A DNA stretch of 64,000 nucleotides from Amycolatopsis nigrescens CSC17Ta-90 (GTDB lineage: Bacteria; Actinomycetota; Actinomycetes; Mycobacteriales; Pseudonocardiaceae): positions 629,746-693,745 of the forward strand of contig NZ_ARVW01000001.1 in assembly GCF_000384315.1 (NCBI RefSeq), in the 5' to 3' direction. This document shows, piece after piece, positions 25,158 through 33,624 of this stretch. Position 1 is the first letter of the stretch, and every line of letters begins with the position of its first letter. The position numbers and the translations under genes are program-made. A model generated the notes under the pieces. It was not told the origin of the DNA and searched no databases. It saw nothing but the letters and a program-made list of their open reading frames with translations.

Positions 25158-26249
25158 ATGTCTCTCGATCAGGTACCGCGCCTTCGCCCCTCGGGCGGGT
25201 TCGGCCGCTTCCGGCCGCCGGCGCCCGTGCTGGTGCTGTGCAGCGTGCTGAGCGTGCAGTTCGGCCAGGCGTTCGGCAAGAGCCTCTTCGGCACCGTCAC
25301 CCCGTCCGGAGTGGTCACCCTGCGGCTGGGGCTGGCCGCGCTCCTGCTGCTGGCGATCTACCGCCCACGGCTGCCGCGGGACCGGGTCGAATGGCCGCTG
25401 GTACTGGGTTTCGGCACCGCCATCGCCGGGATGAACCTGATCTACCTCGCGCTGGCGCGGCTGCCGGTCGGGGTCGCGATGACCGTGCAGCTGCTCGGCC
25501 CGCTGGCCGTCGCGCTGGCGGCGTCCAGGCGGCCGCTCGACTTCGTCTGGTCCGCGCTCGCCGTCGGCGGGCTGCTGCTGTTCATGCTGCCCGGCACCGA
25601 TGTCGGCCGGCTCTCGCCCGCCGGTCTCGCCCTCGCGCTGCCGGCCGCGGTCGCGATGGGCGGTTACGTGCTGCTCAGCAAACGCGCCGGGACGCGGTCC
25701 GCGGACGGGTCCGTGCTCGCGCTGGCACTGGTCTGGGCCACCCTGCTGTGGGCACCCTTCGGGATAGTCCACAATGGACCCGACCTGCTCCGGCCCGGCA
25801 CCCTGCTCTTCGGCCTCGGCGTCGCCGTGCTGTCCGCGGCCCTGCCCTACTCCCTCGAACTCGCCGCACTGCGCGAGCTCAGCCCGCGCGTGGTCGGCAT
25901 CCTGCAGAGCCTCGAACCCGCGGCGGGCGCGGGCGCCGGGTTCCTGGTGCTCGCCGAAACCCTGACCGGCACCCAGCTGGGCGCGATGGGCTGTGTCAGC
26001 GCCGCCGCGATCGCCGCGGTGCTCACGTCACGGGAACGGCGCAGCCTCGCCAGAAAAGTACCAACTGGCAGATACCCATGGAATCCCGCCGCAATACGCC
26101 GCGCTTTTCGGCGCTCCTCAGCGTCGGATCGTCCCGGAAGAACCTCTCCATCCCTTTTGCGCCTCGACCCCCTCGTGAATGACTCACAAGATCCCAATCC
26201 GGTGGGACCGGGAGCTCATGACTGCGGGAAACCGCCACGCGACTCTTAG
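25158..26249 (+). CDS. EamA/RhaT-family drug/metabolite exporter with an unusual C-terminal tail
   Basis: This 363-residue protein has ten predicted membrane helices in two EamA repeats (about 25-145 and 160-290): for example LCSVLSVQFGQAFGKSLF, GVVTLRLGLAALLLL, LPVGVAMTVQLLGPLAVAL, SLELAALRELSPRVVGILQSLEP (given in parts). It would export a small metabolite or amino acid. The frame continues for about 70 hydrophilic Arg/Pro/Ser-rich residues after the last helix, which is longer than usual and may reflect a lost stop codon. The start is uncertain: ATG 25158 lacks a strong ribosome site, and a GTG at 25083 is also in frame. Confidence 0.82.
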   Translation: MSLDQVPRLRPSGGFGRFRPPAPVLVLCSVLSVQFGQAFGKSLFGTVTPSGVVTLRLGLAALLLLAIYRPRLPRDRVEWPLVLGFGTAIAGMNLIYLALARLPVGVAMTVQLLGPLAVALAASRRPLDFVWSALAVGGLLLFMLPGTDVGRLSPAGLALALPAAVAMGGYVLLSKRAGTRSADGSVLALALVWATLLWAPFGIVHNGPDLLRPGTLLFGLGVAVLSAALPYSLELAALRELSPRVVGILQSLEPAAGAGAGFLVLAETLTGTQLGAMGCVSAAAIAAVLTSRERRSLARKVPTGRYPWNPAAIRRAFRRSSASDRPGRTSPSLLRLDPLVNDSQDPNPVGPGAHDCGKPPRDS

Positions 26250-26308
26250 TAGGACCGGGGCCTGCGCACGGCCGGGCGGTCGAAAACTCGAAACAGGAGG
26301 GCGTCGCC

Positions 26309-28354
26309 ATGACCGCAGCCGCGCATCCCATCGGAGCGGCGCCGGAACCACCCACGACGGAACAGCCTGAACGGACCCGACGGCAGCGGGTCGCGCTCGG
26401 CGCGATCCTGCTGCTGGCGCTGGCGGTGAACGGCTGGGGCATCGCCTCGGCAGGCTGGGGCAACGCGTTCTACTCGGCCGCGGTCAGGTCGATGTCGGAG
26501 AACTTAACCAACTTCGTCTTCGGCGCCTTCGACCCGGCCGGTGTGACCACAGTGGACAAACCACCGATGGCGCTGTGGCCGCAGGTGTTCTCCACCTGGA
26601 TCTTCGGCTTCCACGGCTGGTCGCTGCTGCTGCCCCAGGTGCTCGAAGGCGGTGCGGCGGTGTTCCTGCTGCACCGCACGGTGCGCCGCTGGGCCGGCGA
26701 GAACGCCGCCCTGCTGGCCGCACTCGCGCTGGCGCTCACCCCGATGGTGGTGGCGGTGAACCGGTCGAACCTGCCGGACGCCCTGTTGCTGCTGCTGGGG
26801 GTGGCCGCCGCCTACGCGCTGACCAGGGCGCTGGAGCGGGACATCCCGGCCAGGAGCGCGACGAAGTGGTTGCTGCAGGCGGCCTTCTGGGTCGGCTGCG
26901 GGTTCGTCACGAAGATGGTGGCCGCCTGGATGATCCTGCCCGCGCTCGCGCTGGCCTACCTGGCCGGCCGCAACGCCGGCTGGGGCCGCAAGCTGCTCGA
27001 CCTCGCCGCGGCGGCGGTGGTGCTGCTGGTCAGCTCGCTGTGGTGGGTCGCGCTCACCATGGTGTGGCCGGGTGCGAAACCGTTCATCGGCGGCAGCACC
27101 GACGGGACCGCCTGGGACCTGATCACCGGCTACAACGGCCTGGGCAGGCTGCTCGGCCAGGAGGAGGGCGCGAGCTCCAGCGGTGGCGGGGGCAGCTTCT
27201 ACGGCGGCGACCCCGGCCTGTTCCGGATGTTCGGCACCGGCAACGGCGGTCAGATCAGCTGGCTGATCCCGCTGTCGCTGTTCGCACTGGCGGTGCTGGC
27301 CGTGGCCGGGCTGGCGCACCTGCGCAAGCGTTTGCCGGCGGACCGCCCGTACCTGGCGGGCTGGCTGCTGTGGGGTTCCTGGCTGGGCGTGATCGCGCTG
27401 GTGATCAGCTACCAGAAGGGCGGTTTCCAGCCGTACTACACCAACCAGCTGGCGCCCGCGATCGCCGCGCTGACCGGGGCCGGGCTGGTGGTGCTGTGGC
27501 GGTACTACCGGAAACCGGCGGGGGCGAGTTGGCTGCTGCTGCCGGCCGGCATCGCGCTCACCGCGTGGTGGGCCTGGGAGCTGATCTCTCGTGACCTGTC
27601 GTGGCACGGCTGGCTTCGCTACGCGGTGGTGGCGGCCGCGGTGCTCGCGGTGGCCGGGCTGGTGCTGGCCAGGCTCGGTACCGGCCCGGACGCACGGGTC
27701 ACGGCGGCGGTACTGGTCACCGGGCTCACCGCGGTCCTGCTCGCCCCCGGCGCGTGGTCGGTGGCCAAGGCATTCGGGCCGGACCAGGCGTTCGCCGCCG
27801 GGGGCACGATCAGTGCCGGGCCTCCGCCGGCCGGCTCGACCGGCGGCACACCCGGCGGGCTCACCGGGGAGCAGCTGTCCACCACGATGCGAACCGGTGA
27901 GCTGCCAAGCGGCCGCCGGGTCGGTGCCGCGGACCTGTCCGCCGAACAGGTCGCCATGCTCGACTACGTCACCAAGAACGCCGGTAGCGCGAACATCGCG
28001 CTGGCCTTCGAAGGCGGCTCCATCGCGGCGTCCACCTACATCATCAACAGCGACGCCACCGTCATCGGCATGGGCGGCTTCGTCGGCAGGGACGCGGTGC
28101 CCACCGTGGACCAGCTGGGCCGATGGCAGGACGACGGGCAGCTGGCGTTCGTCTTCGGCAACAACGCCAAGGCGCCGACCGATCCCTTCGGCGGGAAAAT
28201 TGTCGCGGAAAGGGTGGCATGGGTGCGACAGCATTGCACTCCCGTGCCGGCAAGTACGTACGGCGGAAATACCGATCCAGACGCTTCTCAGCTTCGGGTT
28301 CCCAATTTTCTCGGCGGCAACGCGGACACGTTGTACAACTGCCTCCGCCGATGA
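26309..28354 (+). CDS. GT39-family membrane glycosyltransferase (YkcB/ArnT-like)
   Basis: This 681-residue polytopic protein has about ten to twelve membrane helices over residues 25-500. The first outer loop carries the family's acidic and D-K-P-P motif (TTVDKPPMALWPQV), as in GT39/ArnT-type enzymes that use polyprenyl-phosphate sugars. A Gly/Ser-rich loop (about 285-300) and a soluble C-terminal domain (about 530-681) complete the YkcB-like layout. AGGAGGG precedes the ATG. The stop overlaps the ATG of the PQQ-propeller gene (ATGA), so the two are co-translated. The sugar and acceptor are unknown; an extracytoplasmic glycosylation role is expected. Confidence 0.88.
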   Translation: MTAAAHPIGAAPEPPTTEQPERTRRQRVALGAILLLALAVNGWGIASAGWGNAFYSAAVRSMSENLTNFVFGAFDPAGVTTVDKPPMALWPQVFSTWIFGFHGWSLLLPQVLEGGAAVFLLHRTVRRWAGENAALLAALALALTPMVVAVNRSNLPDALLLLLGVAAAYALTRALERDIPARSATKWLLQAAFWVGCGFVTKMVAAWMILPALALAYLAGRNAGWGRKLLDLAAAAVVLLVSSLWWVALTMVWPGAKPFIGGSTDGTAWDLITGYNGLGRLLGQEEGASSSGGGGSFYGGDPGLFRMFGTGNGGQISWLIPLSLFALAVLAVAGLAHLRKRLPADRPYLAGWLLWGSWLGVIALVISYQKGGFQPYYTNQLAPAIAALTGAGLVVLWRYYRKPAGASWLLLPAGIALTAWWAWELISRDLSWHGWLRYAVVAAAVLAVAGLVLARLGTGPDARVTAAVLVTGLTAVLLAPGAWSVAKAFGPDQAFAAGGTISAGPPPAGSTGGTPGGLTGEQLSTTMRTGELPSGRRVGAADLSAEQVAMLDYVTKNAGSANIALAFEGGSIAASTYIINSDATVIGMGGFVGRDAVPTVDQLGRWQDDGQLAFVFGNNAKAPTDPFGGKIVAERVAWVRQHCTPVPASTYGGNTDPDASQLRVPNFLGGNADTLYNCLRR

Positions 28355-29961
28355 ACGACACCAAGGACTGTGAGAATTTGATCATGGAGAAATTCGGTAG
28401 GAATTCGCGCCTGCTCGGCCTCGTCGCCATCGCGCTGCTGCTGAGCGGTTCAGTGGCTTCCACGCATCCCTGGCGGGCGGAATGGTCGACCTGGCAAGGT
28501 GATAAAGCCGGGTCACGGCACAACCCGGCCGAATACCGGATCAACCCGGTCACCGCCGGAAAGCTCGAACTCAAATGGGCCTTCGGCTATCCGAAGACGC
28601 AAGGGCCGCCCAAGAGCCAGCCCGCCCTTGTCGACGGCAAGGCCTACTTCGGCAGCCCGGACGGCAAGTTCTACGCCACCGACGCGAAGACCGGGGTGAC
28701 GAAGTGGACCTTCGACCTGGCCTCGGTCGGCGGCGGCCCGGCAGTGGTGCTGGACAGCCCGACGGTCGCCCGCGGCAAGGTCTACTTCGGCGACGACCGC
28801 GGCTACGTCTACGCACTGGACCAGCGCACCGGGAAACCGGTGTGGGCCAAGGACTTCGACGAGCACCCGACCGCACGGCACACCAGCTCGCCGCTGTACC
28901 ACGACGGCCGGATCTACCTCGGATCGTCCAGCGGTGAGAACGACAGCACCGACAAGAACTATCCGTGCTGCACCTTCCGCGGCCACCTCGACGCCATCGA
29001 CGCCGAAACCGGCGAGCGGGCCTGGCGGTTCTACACCATGCCCGAGCCGAAGCCGAACGGCAGCTGGCCGAGCGGCGCGACCAGGTACGAACCCGCCGGC
29101 GGCGGGGTGTGGAGCAGTCCGGTGATCGACGAGCGGACCAACACGGTCTACGTCGGCACCGGCCAGAACTACAGCGGCTCCGGCGGCGACTTCGACAGCC
29201 TGCTCGCGCTGGACGCGCGCACCGGCGGGGTGCGCTGGAAGCAGCAGGTGACCAGGTCGGACACCTGGCGCGCGCTGTGCATCAAGCCGGACACCGACGG
29301 GTACTGCCCCGGGTTGAAGGACGGCACCGCACTCGACTACGACATCGGCGCCACCCCGAACATCTTCCGGGTCAACGGCCGCACCATGGTCGGTATCGGC
29401 CAGAAAAACGGCGTCTACCACGTGTTCGACGCGAAGACCGGTGAGGTCGTCTGGCGCCGGCAGCTGTCCGAGCCAGGGCACGGCGCCGGGGTCTCCGGTG
29501 TCCAATGGGGCAGCAGCTACGACGGGGAGAAGCTGTACGTCGCCTCATACTACGGCAATCCCGGCACCCTGTTCGCGCTGGATCCGGCCAACGGCGACAT
29601 CAAGTGGCAGACGCCCAGCCCGGCCAACGGGTGTTCCTGGGGCGGTGCCGCCGCCCATCCGGACATCTGCACCTTCGCGCACGCCCCGGCGGTCACCACC
29701 AGCCCCGGCGTGGTCTACGAGGGCGCGAACGACGGCAAGTTCCGCGCCTATTCCGCGCAGACCGGCCAGGTCCTCTGGGAGTACGACACGGTTCGCGACT
29801 TCGCCGGGGTGAACGGCGTGACCGGGCACGGCGGCGCGCTGGCCGGCAGCGGCGGCGCGGTCGTCTCGGACGGGATGGTCTACGTGCAGTCCGGCTACTG
29901 GCCGATGTACCCGAGCGAGCACGGCACCGTGCTGCTCGCGTTCGGCCTGCCGAGACGCTGA
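28351..29961 (+). CDS. Exported PQQ-like beta-propeller protein
   Basis: This 536-residue protein has an N-terminal hydrophobic signal or anchor (LLGLVAIALLLSGSVAST). It is followed by seven or eight propeller repeats of the PQQ/PQQ-binding-like type: TYF/VYFGxxDGxxYALDxxTGxxxW recurs, for example AYFGSPDGKFYATDAKTG and VYFGDDRGYVYALDQRTG. Two Cys-containing loops (YPCCTFRGHL and CIKPDTDGYC) may form disulfides. Catalytic residues of a PQQ dehydrogenase are not evident, so it may bind or scaffold and not oxidise. The start at 28351 is chosen for the ATGA overlap with the GT39 gene; 28384 (ATGGAG) is an alternative. Confidence 0.82.
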   Translation: MNDTKDCENLIMEKFGRNSRLLGLVAIALLLSGSVASTHPWRAEWSTWQGDKAGSRHNPAEYRINPVTAGKLELKWAFGYPKTQGPPKSQPALVDGKAYFGSPDGKFYATDAKTGVTKWTFDLASVGGGPAVVLDSPTVARGKVYFGDDRGYVYALDQRTGKPVWAKDFDEHPTARHTSSPLYHDGRIYLGSSSGENDSTDKNYPCCTFRGHLDAIDAETGERAWRFYTMPEPKPNGSWPSGATRYEPAGGGVWSSPVIDERTNTVYVGTGQNYSGSGGDFDSLLALDARTGGVRWKQQVTRSDTWRALCIKPDTDGYCPGLKDGTALDYDIGATPNIFRVNGRTMVGIGQKNGVYHVFDAKTGEVVWRRQLSEPGHGAGVSGVQWGSSYDGEKLYVASYYGNPGTLFALDPANGDIKWQTPSPANGCSWGGAAAHPDICTFAHAPAVTTSPGVVYEGANDGKFRAYSAQTGQVLWEYDTVRDFAGVNGVTGHGGALAGSGGAVVSDGMVYVQSGYWPMYPSEHGTVLLAFGLPRR

Positions 29962-29998
29962 CCAGCGCTGACTGGTGAACGGCGGCGACGGAAACGAT

Positions 29999-30304
29999 TC
30001 AGGCGCCGAGCACGTCGTCCTGGCCGTAGAGCCAGCCGATCCCCTCCCAGAACCCGTCGCGCAGCGCGGCACCGCCGGGGCGGGGGTTGAACTCGGCCCG
30101 CCGCGCGGTCCAGATCTGCAGGTCGGCGGCGACGCGTTCGCGCCGGGCCCGTCGCCCGCGATGCTGTTCGGAATCGAGCCAGCAGCAGATCGCGACGCAG
30201 CCGGACCACGCGCGGGGGAAGTCACCCGCCGCGGCCGCGGTGTTCACCTCGGCACGGGCCTTGTGGTAGCTGCGACGGTCGAACACCTCGATGACAGCCA
30301 GCAC
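29999..30304 (-). CDS. Small protein of unknown function
   Basis: This 101-residue protein starts at a GTG with GGAAGG seven bases upstream. It begins VLAVIEVFDRRSYHKARAEV and is helical, basic and rich in Trp (six), with ICCWLDSEQHRGRRARRER in the middle and GFWEGIGWLYGQDDVLGA at the end. No signal peptide, membrane helix or known motif is recognised. It stands alone and convergent to the PQQ-propeller gene 37 bases away. Reading-frame quality and ribosome site support a real gene. Confidence 0.55.
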   Translation of the reverse strand: MLAVIEVFDRRSYHKARAEVNTAAAAGDFPRAWSGCVAICCWLDSEQHRGRRARRERVAADLQIWTARRAEFNPRPGGAALRDGFWEGIGWLYGQDDVLGA

Positions 30305-30518
30305 GGGGTCGTCCTTCCTCTCGGCGCGGCCAACCTTTGCCGGACAGCCGGGATGGGCGGAACTTCCCGGACCGGACGCGACAGGTGTCAAGACTGCCAC
30401 CCCGGCGCGCTGACGGCGCGCCCTGCGAAGCGGCAGTTCCGCAACATCCGGTGAACTCCGGTGCACAACACCGGCCCACCAGCGCCTGATCAGGATTTCG
30501 GGACAGACCTCCTGGTGC

Positions 30519-30914
30519 CTACTCGCCCGACAGGAAGCGGGTGAACCCGGTGAAACGAGGTGTGATCGTGAAGGGGAACTCTTCGCCGCCGGCGGCCGGG
30601 AACCCTTCGCGCACGGCCGCACTGGGCCGCCCGTAGATCTCGAACCGCTCCACCGTGCAGTGCTCCATGACCTCGCGGATGTACGGATCGGACAACCGCC
30701 AGTGAGCAAGAATGGACTCCGAGTCACGATAGAGCTGGAAGCTGTGCGCCAGCAGCCGGTCCTCGTCGATGAAGACCTCCACCATCAGCTGCGGGCCGTG
30801 CTCCTCGACGAACTCCACCGCCTGCCGGATGGCCTCCCGGAAGCCGGCGAGGTGGCCGTCTTTGATCCGCATGGTGTTGTGGAACAGGATCGGGGCGTCT
30901 TCTGGTGCGTCCAT
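30519..30914 (-). CDS. Small dimeric alpha/beta-barrel-like protein
   Basis: The product has about 131 residues from the ATG at 30914 (an in-frame ATG at 30929 is also possible). ILFHNTMRIKDGHLAGFREAI, LMVEVFIDEDRL and FQLYRDSESILAHW give the beta-alpha-beta pattern of ferredoxin-like dimeric barrels of the antibiotic-biosynthesis-monooxygenase type. The phrase RDSESILAHW (position of the family's E-x-L/W-x-x-H) supports this. Function is unknown; such proteins can be monooxygenases, heme-binders or structural. It is isolated, 45 bases upstream of the small YegP-like gene's end on the same strand direction. Confidence 0.65.
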   Translation of the reverse strand: MDAPEDAPILFHNTMRIKDGHLAGFREAIRQAVEFVEEHGPQLMVEVFIDEDRLLAHSFQLYRDSESILAHWRLSDPYIREVMEHCTVERFEIYGRPSAAVREGFPAAGGEEFPFTITPRFTGFTRFLSGE

Positions 30915-30959
30915 GGCCCCGATGCTCACACCTCCAGCGCGCTCGAGGTCAAGGCCGGT

Positions 30960-31142
30960 TCAGCCGGTCTTGTCGTCGATCTCCGCCGCGGCGGCCGCGC
31001 GTTTCACCGCCTCCACGCCCTTGGTGACGGCGGCCTTGGACTCGTAGGCCTCACCGGTGGCGACGACCTCGCCGTTGCCGGCCTTGAGCCGGAACCGGAA
31101 CTTGTCCGCCTTGTCGTTGTAGATCTCGAACTTCGCGGCCAT
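30960..31142 (-). CDS. YegP-like DUF1508 protein
   Basis: This 60-residue protein (MAAKFEIYNDKADKFRFRL...) is a single DUF1508 unit, with F-x-I-Y-x-D-x-x-x-x-F-R-F-R-L-K-A-x-N-G-E, SEAYESKAAV-like ending (here GEAYESKAAVTKGVEAV) and a basic helix. GGAGG lies six bases upstream of the ATG. DUF1508 proteins occur singly or in tandem; YegP has no firm biochemical role. The two-base-longer alternative TTG start upstream is less likely. Confidence 0.85.
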   Translation of the reverse strand: MAAKFEIYNDKADKFRFRLKAGNGEVVATGEAYESKAAVTKGVEAVKRAAAAAEIDDKTG

Positions 31143-31239
31143 GGTCAACCTCCTCTGTCACGAATACCGATCGGCTATCGGTATTCACCTCGGTTAACCT
31201 GCCCACACCAGGGATAAACGCCACGATCGTGGTAATCAC

Positions 31240-32334
31240 TCACGGCGAAATGGCCTCGAACGCCTTGCGCGCCGGAAGCAGGATTCTGCTGAGCCCCACG
31301 GCGGGTTCCAGTGCTTCCGCCGCGGTCCGGTGCAGTTCCTCTTCCAGTTCGGCGAGCGCGGTCCGGCAGGCCTCGGCGGAGCGGTCGAGCCGCGACCGGT
31401 CGTCTCCGCGTGCGCGGCCGACGAACAACTCGGCCATCGCGGTGAGCAGCCCGGCGAGCCGGTTCCTGGTGGCCGGCGCCGGATAGCGGTGCCCGCCCGG
31501 CTGCTCGGCGGCGGCGTGCACGGTTTCGGCCAGCTCCTGCACCTGCGGCCAGGCCGAGCGCATCGCGGCCAGCAGCAGCCGCCAGCGTGCGGTGCTCTCG
31601 GCGGTCCTGGTGGCGGCGCGGCGGAAGTTCAGCCTGGCGCTCTCCACCGCCCAGTCGTCGGACTCCTCGGCCTGGCGGACCATGGTCTCCAGGTTCCGAG
31701 ACCTGGCCACCAGCTCCCAGGAACTCTCGGTGATCCCGTCCGCACGCAACGCAGCGGCCATGTCCCGCAACAGCTCGCCCAGCTCGCCGGCCAGCGCCCC
31801 GCTGGAGGTGTCCGGGTCCCGCCCGTAGACCGGCGGGAAGACGAGCGCGTTCACCGCGAACCCGATCACCGAGCCCAGCACCGTCTCCAGCAGGCGGTCC
31901 ACCAGCAGCACCGAGTGCCCCGCGGTGCCGTAGCCGACCAGCAGCAGCGCGGTGACGCCCACCCAGACCCCGCTCGAACCGAACCGGTGCCACCGGCCCA
32001 GCACGAAACCGACCAGCACCACCACTCCCATGGCCACCGCCGGCGAGGGCAGCACCCCGATCACGCCCGCGGCCAGCAGCACCCCGGCCAGCACCGCACC
32101 GACCTGCTGCAGGGCCGAGCGCAACGAGCGGTAGACCGTCGACTCCACCAGGAACACCGCCGCATAGGGCGCCAGGAACGGCTGCGGCAGGCGCAGCACC
32201 GCCGAGGCCACCGTCCACGCCAGCATCGCGGCGACCGCGGCCTTCGCGGCCTGCAGCACCACCGTGCGCCCACCGGCCTCGTTGAACCACCACAGCACAT
32301 GCGGCATCCGGACCGGGCTCCCGCGCTTCAGCAT
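31240..32334 (-). CDS. FUSC-family (aromatic acid exporter-like) membrane protein
   Basis: This 364-residue protein has about six membrane helices in the first 165 residues (AAKAAVAAMLAWTVAS, FLAPYAAVFLVESTVYRSL, GVLLAAGVIGVLPSPAVAMGVV in parts, LLVGYGTAG, GSVIGFAVNALVFPP). They are followed by a long cytosolic helical domain. VExxTYRSLRSALQQ matches the FUSC pattern (S-x-x-R-x-x-x-x-x-x-G). FUSC proteins are linked to aromatic-acid efflux, but single-gene actinobacterial members are untested. The gene stands alone with a 237-bp upstream region shared divergently with the secreted esterase. Confidence 0.85.
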   Translation of the reverse strand: MLKRGSPVRMPHVLWWFNEAGGRTVVLQAAKAAVAAMLAWTVASAVLRLPQPFLAPYAAVFLVESTVYRSLRSALQQVGAVLAGVLLAAGVIGVLPSPAVAMGVVVLVGFVLGRWHRFGSSGVWVGVTALLLVGYGTAGHSVLLVDRLLETVLGSVIGFAVNALVFPPVYGRDPDTSSGALAGELGELLRDMAAALRADGITESSWELVARSRNLETMVRQAEESDDWAVESARLNFRRAATRTAESTARWRLLLAAMRSAWPQVQELAETVHAAAEQPGGHRYPAPATRNRLAGLLTAMAELFVGRARGDDRSRLDRSAEACRTALAELEEELHRTAAEALEPAVGLSRILLPARKAFEAISP

Positions 32335-32570
32335 TGCCGTGGGCTACCCGTCGACGTCCGTTCCCAACCTCGCCGGCGCGCACACCAGCACCGACGTCAG
32401 CGGCTGAGAACATCGCGCCCTGCTGACAGTTTCCGGCCGGAAAAACCTCAATCCCATGATAATGAATCCGCCAACGGAAAATGCTACGGTGCGTTTACCG
32501 GCGATCATTCGAATGCGTGTTACGCACTGACGTGCGCCTCCCCCGTGTTCTGAACAGGAAGAGAGTACGC

Positions 32571-33569
32571 ATGCCTTTCGGCAGGATCATGGGTGTCGTT
32601 TCCACGCTGACCGCACTCGTGGCGGCCGCGGTGGTGGTGCCGTCGCTGGCGGCCGCCGAGCCGGACGCCGCCCCGGTCGTGGCGGACGACGGCGCCCGCG
32701 TGGTCAAGGAAACCGCGGTCGACGCGCGCACCCTCGACCTGGAGATCGCCTCCCCCGCGCTCGGCGAGAACAGGTCGGTGCGGCTGCTGCTGCCGACCGG
32801 CTGGACCGAGCGGCCGACCCGCACCTGGCCGCTGCTCTACCTGCTGCCCGGTTGCTGCGCGGACGAGGACTACCGGACGTGGACCGAATACACCGACGCA
32901 CAGCGGTTCCTCGCGGACAAGAACGTGCTCACCGTGCTGCCCAGTGATGGCAGGGCGGGGATGTTCTCCCGCTGGTGGAACCAGGGGGTTTCGCCGGCCC
33001 CGGACTGGGAGGCCTTCCACGTCACCGAGGTGCGGCAGATCCTGGAGCGCGGGTACGGCGCCGGCGACCGGCGTGCCGCCGCCGGGCTGTCCATCGGCGG
33101 CTTCGGCGCGATGGCCTACGCCTTCCGGAACCGCGGGATGTTCGGTGCCGCGGCCGCCTTCAGCGCGTCGATCGACACCCTGCAGGGCTGGACCCCCGGC
33201 GCGATACAGGGAATCCTGCAGAACGAGGGCTTCGACCCCGCCGACCTGTGGGGAGACCCGGTGCTCAACCGTCCACTGTGGTCAGAGCACAACCCGGCCG
33301 ACCATCCGGCGGAGCTGCGCGGGGTGGCGCTCTACGTCGCCTGCGGCAACGGCGAACCCGGCCCGCTCGACCCGCCTGGCCAGGAACCCGAACAGCACGA
33401 GGCGCTGTCGCTGGCGTCCTCGCAGAGCTTCACCGACCGGCTGCGGGCGAACGGAGTGCCGGTGACCACGCACTACTACGGTCCCGGCACCCACGACTGG
33501 GCCTACTGGGAGCGCGAGCTGCACAGCTCATGGCCCACGCTCGCCCGCGGCCTCGGCCTTCCCGCCTGA
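32571..33569 (+). CDS. Secreted alpha/beta hydrolase-fold esterase (esterase D / antigen-85-like)
   Basis: This 332-residue protein has a signal peptide (GVVSTLTALVAAAVVVPSLAAA, cleavage near residue 29). The catalytic domain shows LLYLLPGCCADEDYRTW (oxyanion region), the nucleophile elbow GLSIGGFGA, and a C-terminal HDWAYW with the likely catalytic His. This is the EstA/antigen-85 layout, in which enzymes hydrolyse or transfer acyl groups on cell-wall lipids or sugars. AGGAAGAG precedes the ATG. A hairpin follows the stop. The substrate is not predictable. Confidence 0.87.
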   Translation: MPFGRIMGVVSTLTALVAAAVVVPSLAAAEPDAAPVVADDGARVVKETAVDARTLDLEIASPALGENRSVRLLLPTGWTERPTRTWPLLYLLPGCCADEDYRTWTEYTDAQRFLADKNVLTVLPSDGRAGMFSRWWNQGVSPAPDWEAFHVTEVRQILERGYGAGDRRAAAGLSIGGFGAMAYAFRNRGMFGAAAAFSASIDTLQGWTPGAIQGILQNEGFDPADLWGDPVLNRPLWSEHNPADHPAELRGVALYVACGNGEPGPLDPPGQEPEQHEALSLASSQSFTDRLRANGVPVTTHYYGPGTHDWAYWERELHSSWPTLARGLGLPA

Positions 33570-33571
33570 AC

Positions 33572-33601
33572 CCGGCGGGCGGAGGGCGGTCCGCCCGCCG
33601 G
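33572..33601. terminator. Hairpin between convergent genes
   Basis: A perfect 12-bp GC-rich stem (33572-33583 with 33590-33601) and a six-base loop begin three bases after the esterase stop and end before the leftward methyltransferase gene finishes at 33625. A bidirectional terminator is likely. Confidence 0.75.
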
Positions 33602-33624
33602 TGCAGGACCGGTTCAGCCGCGGT

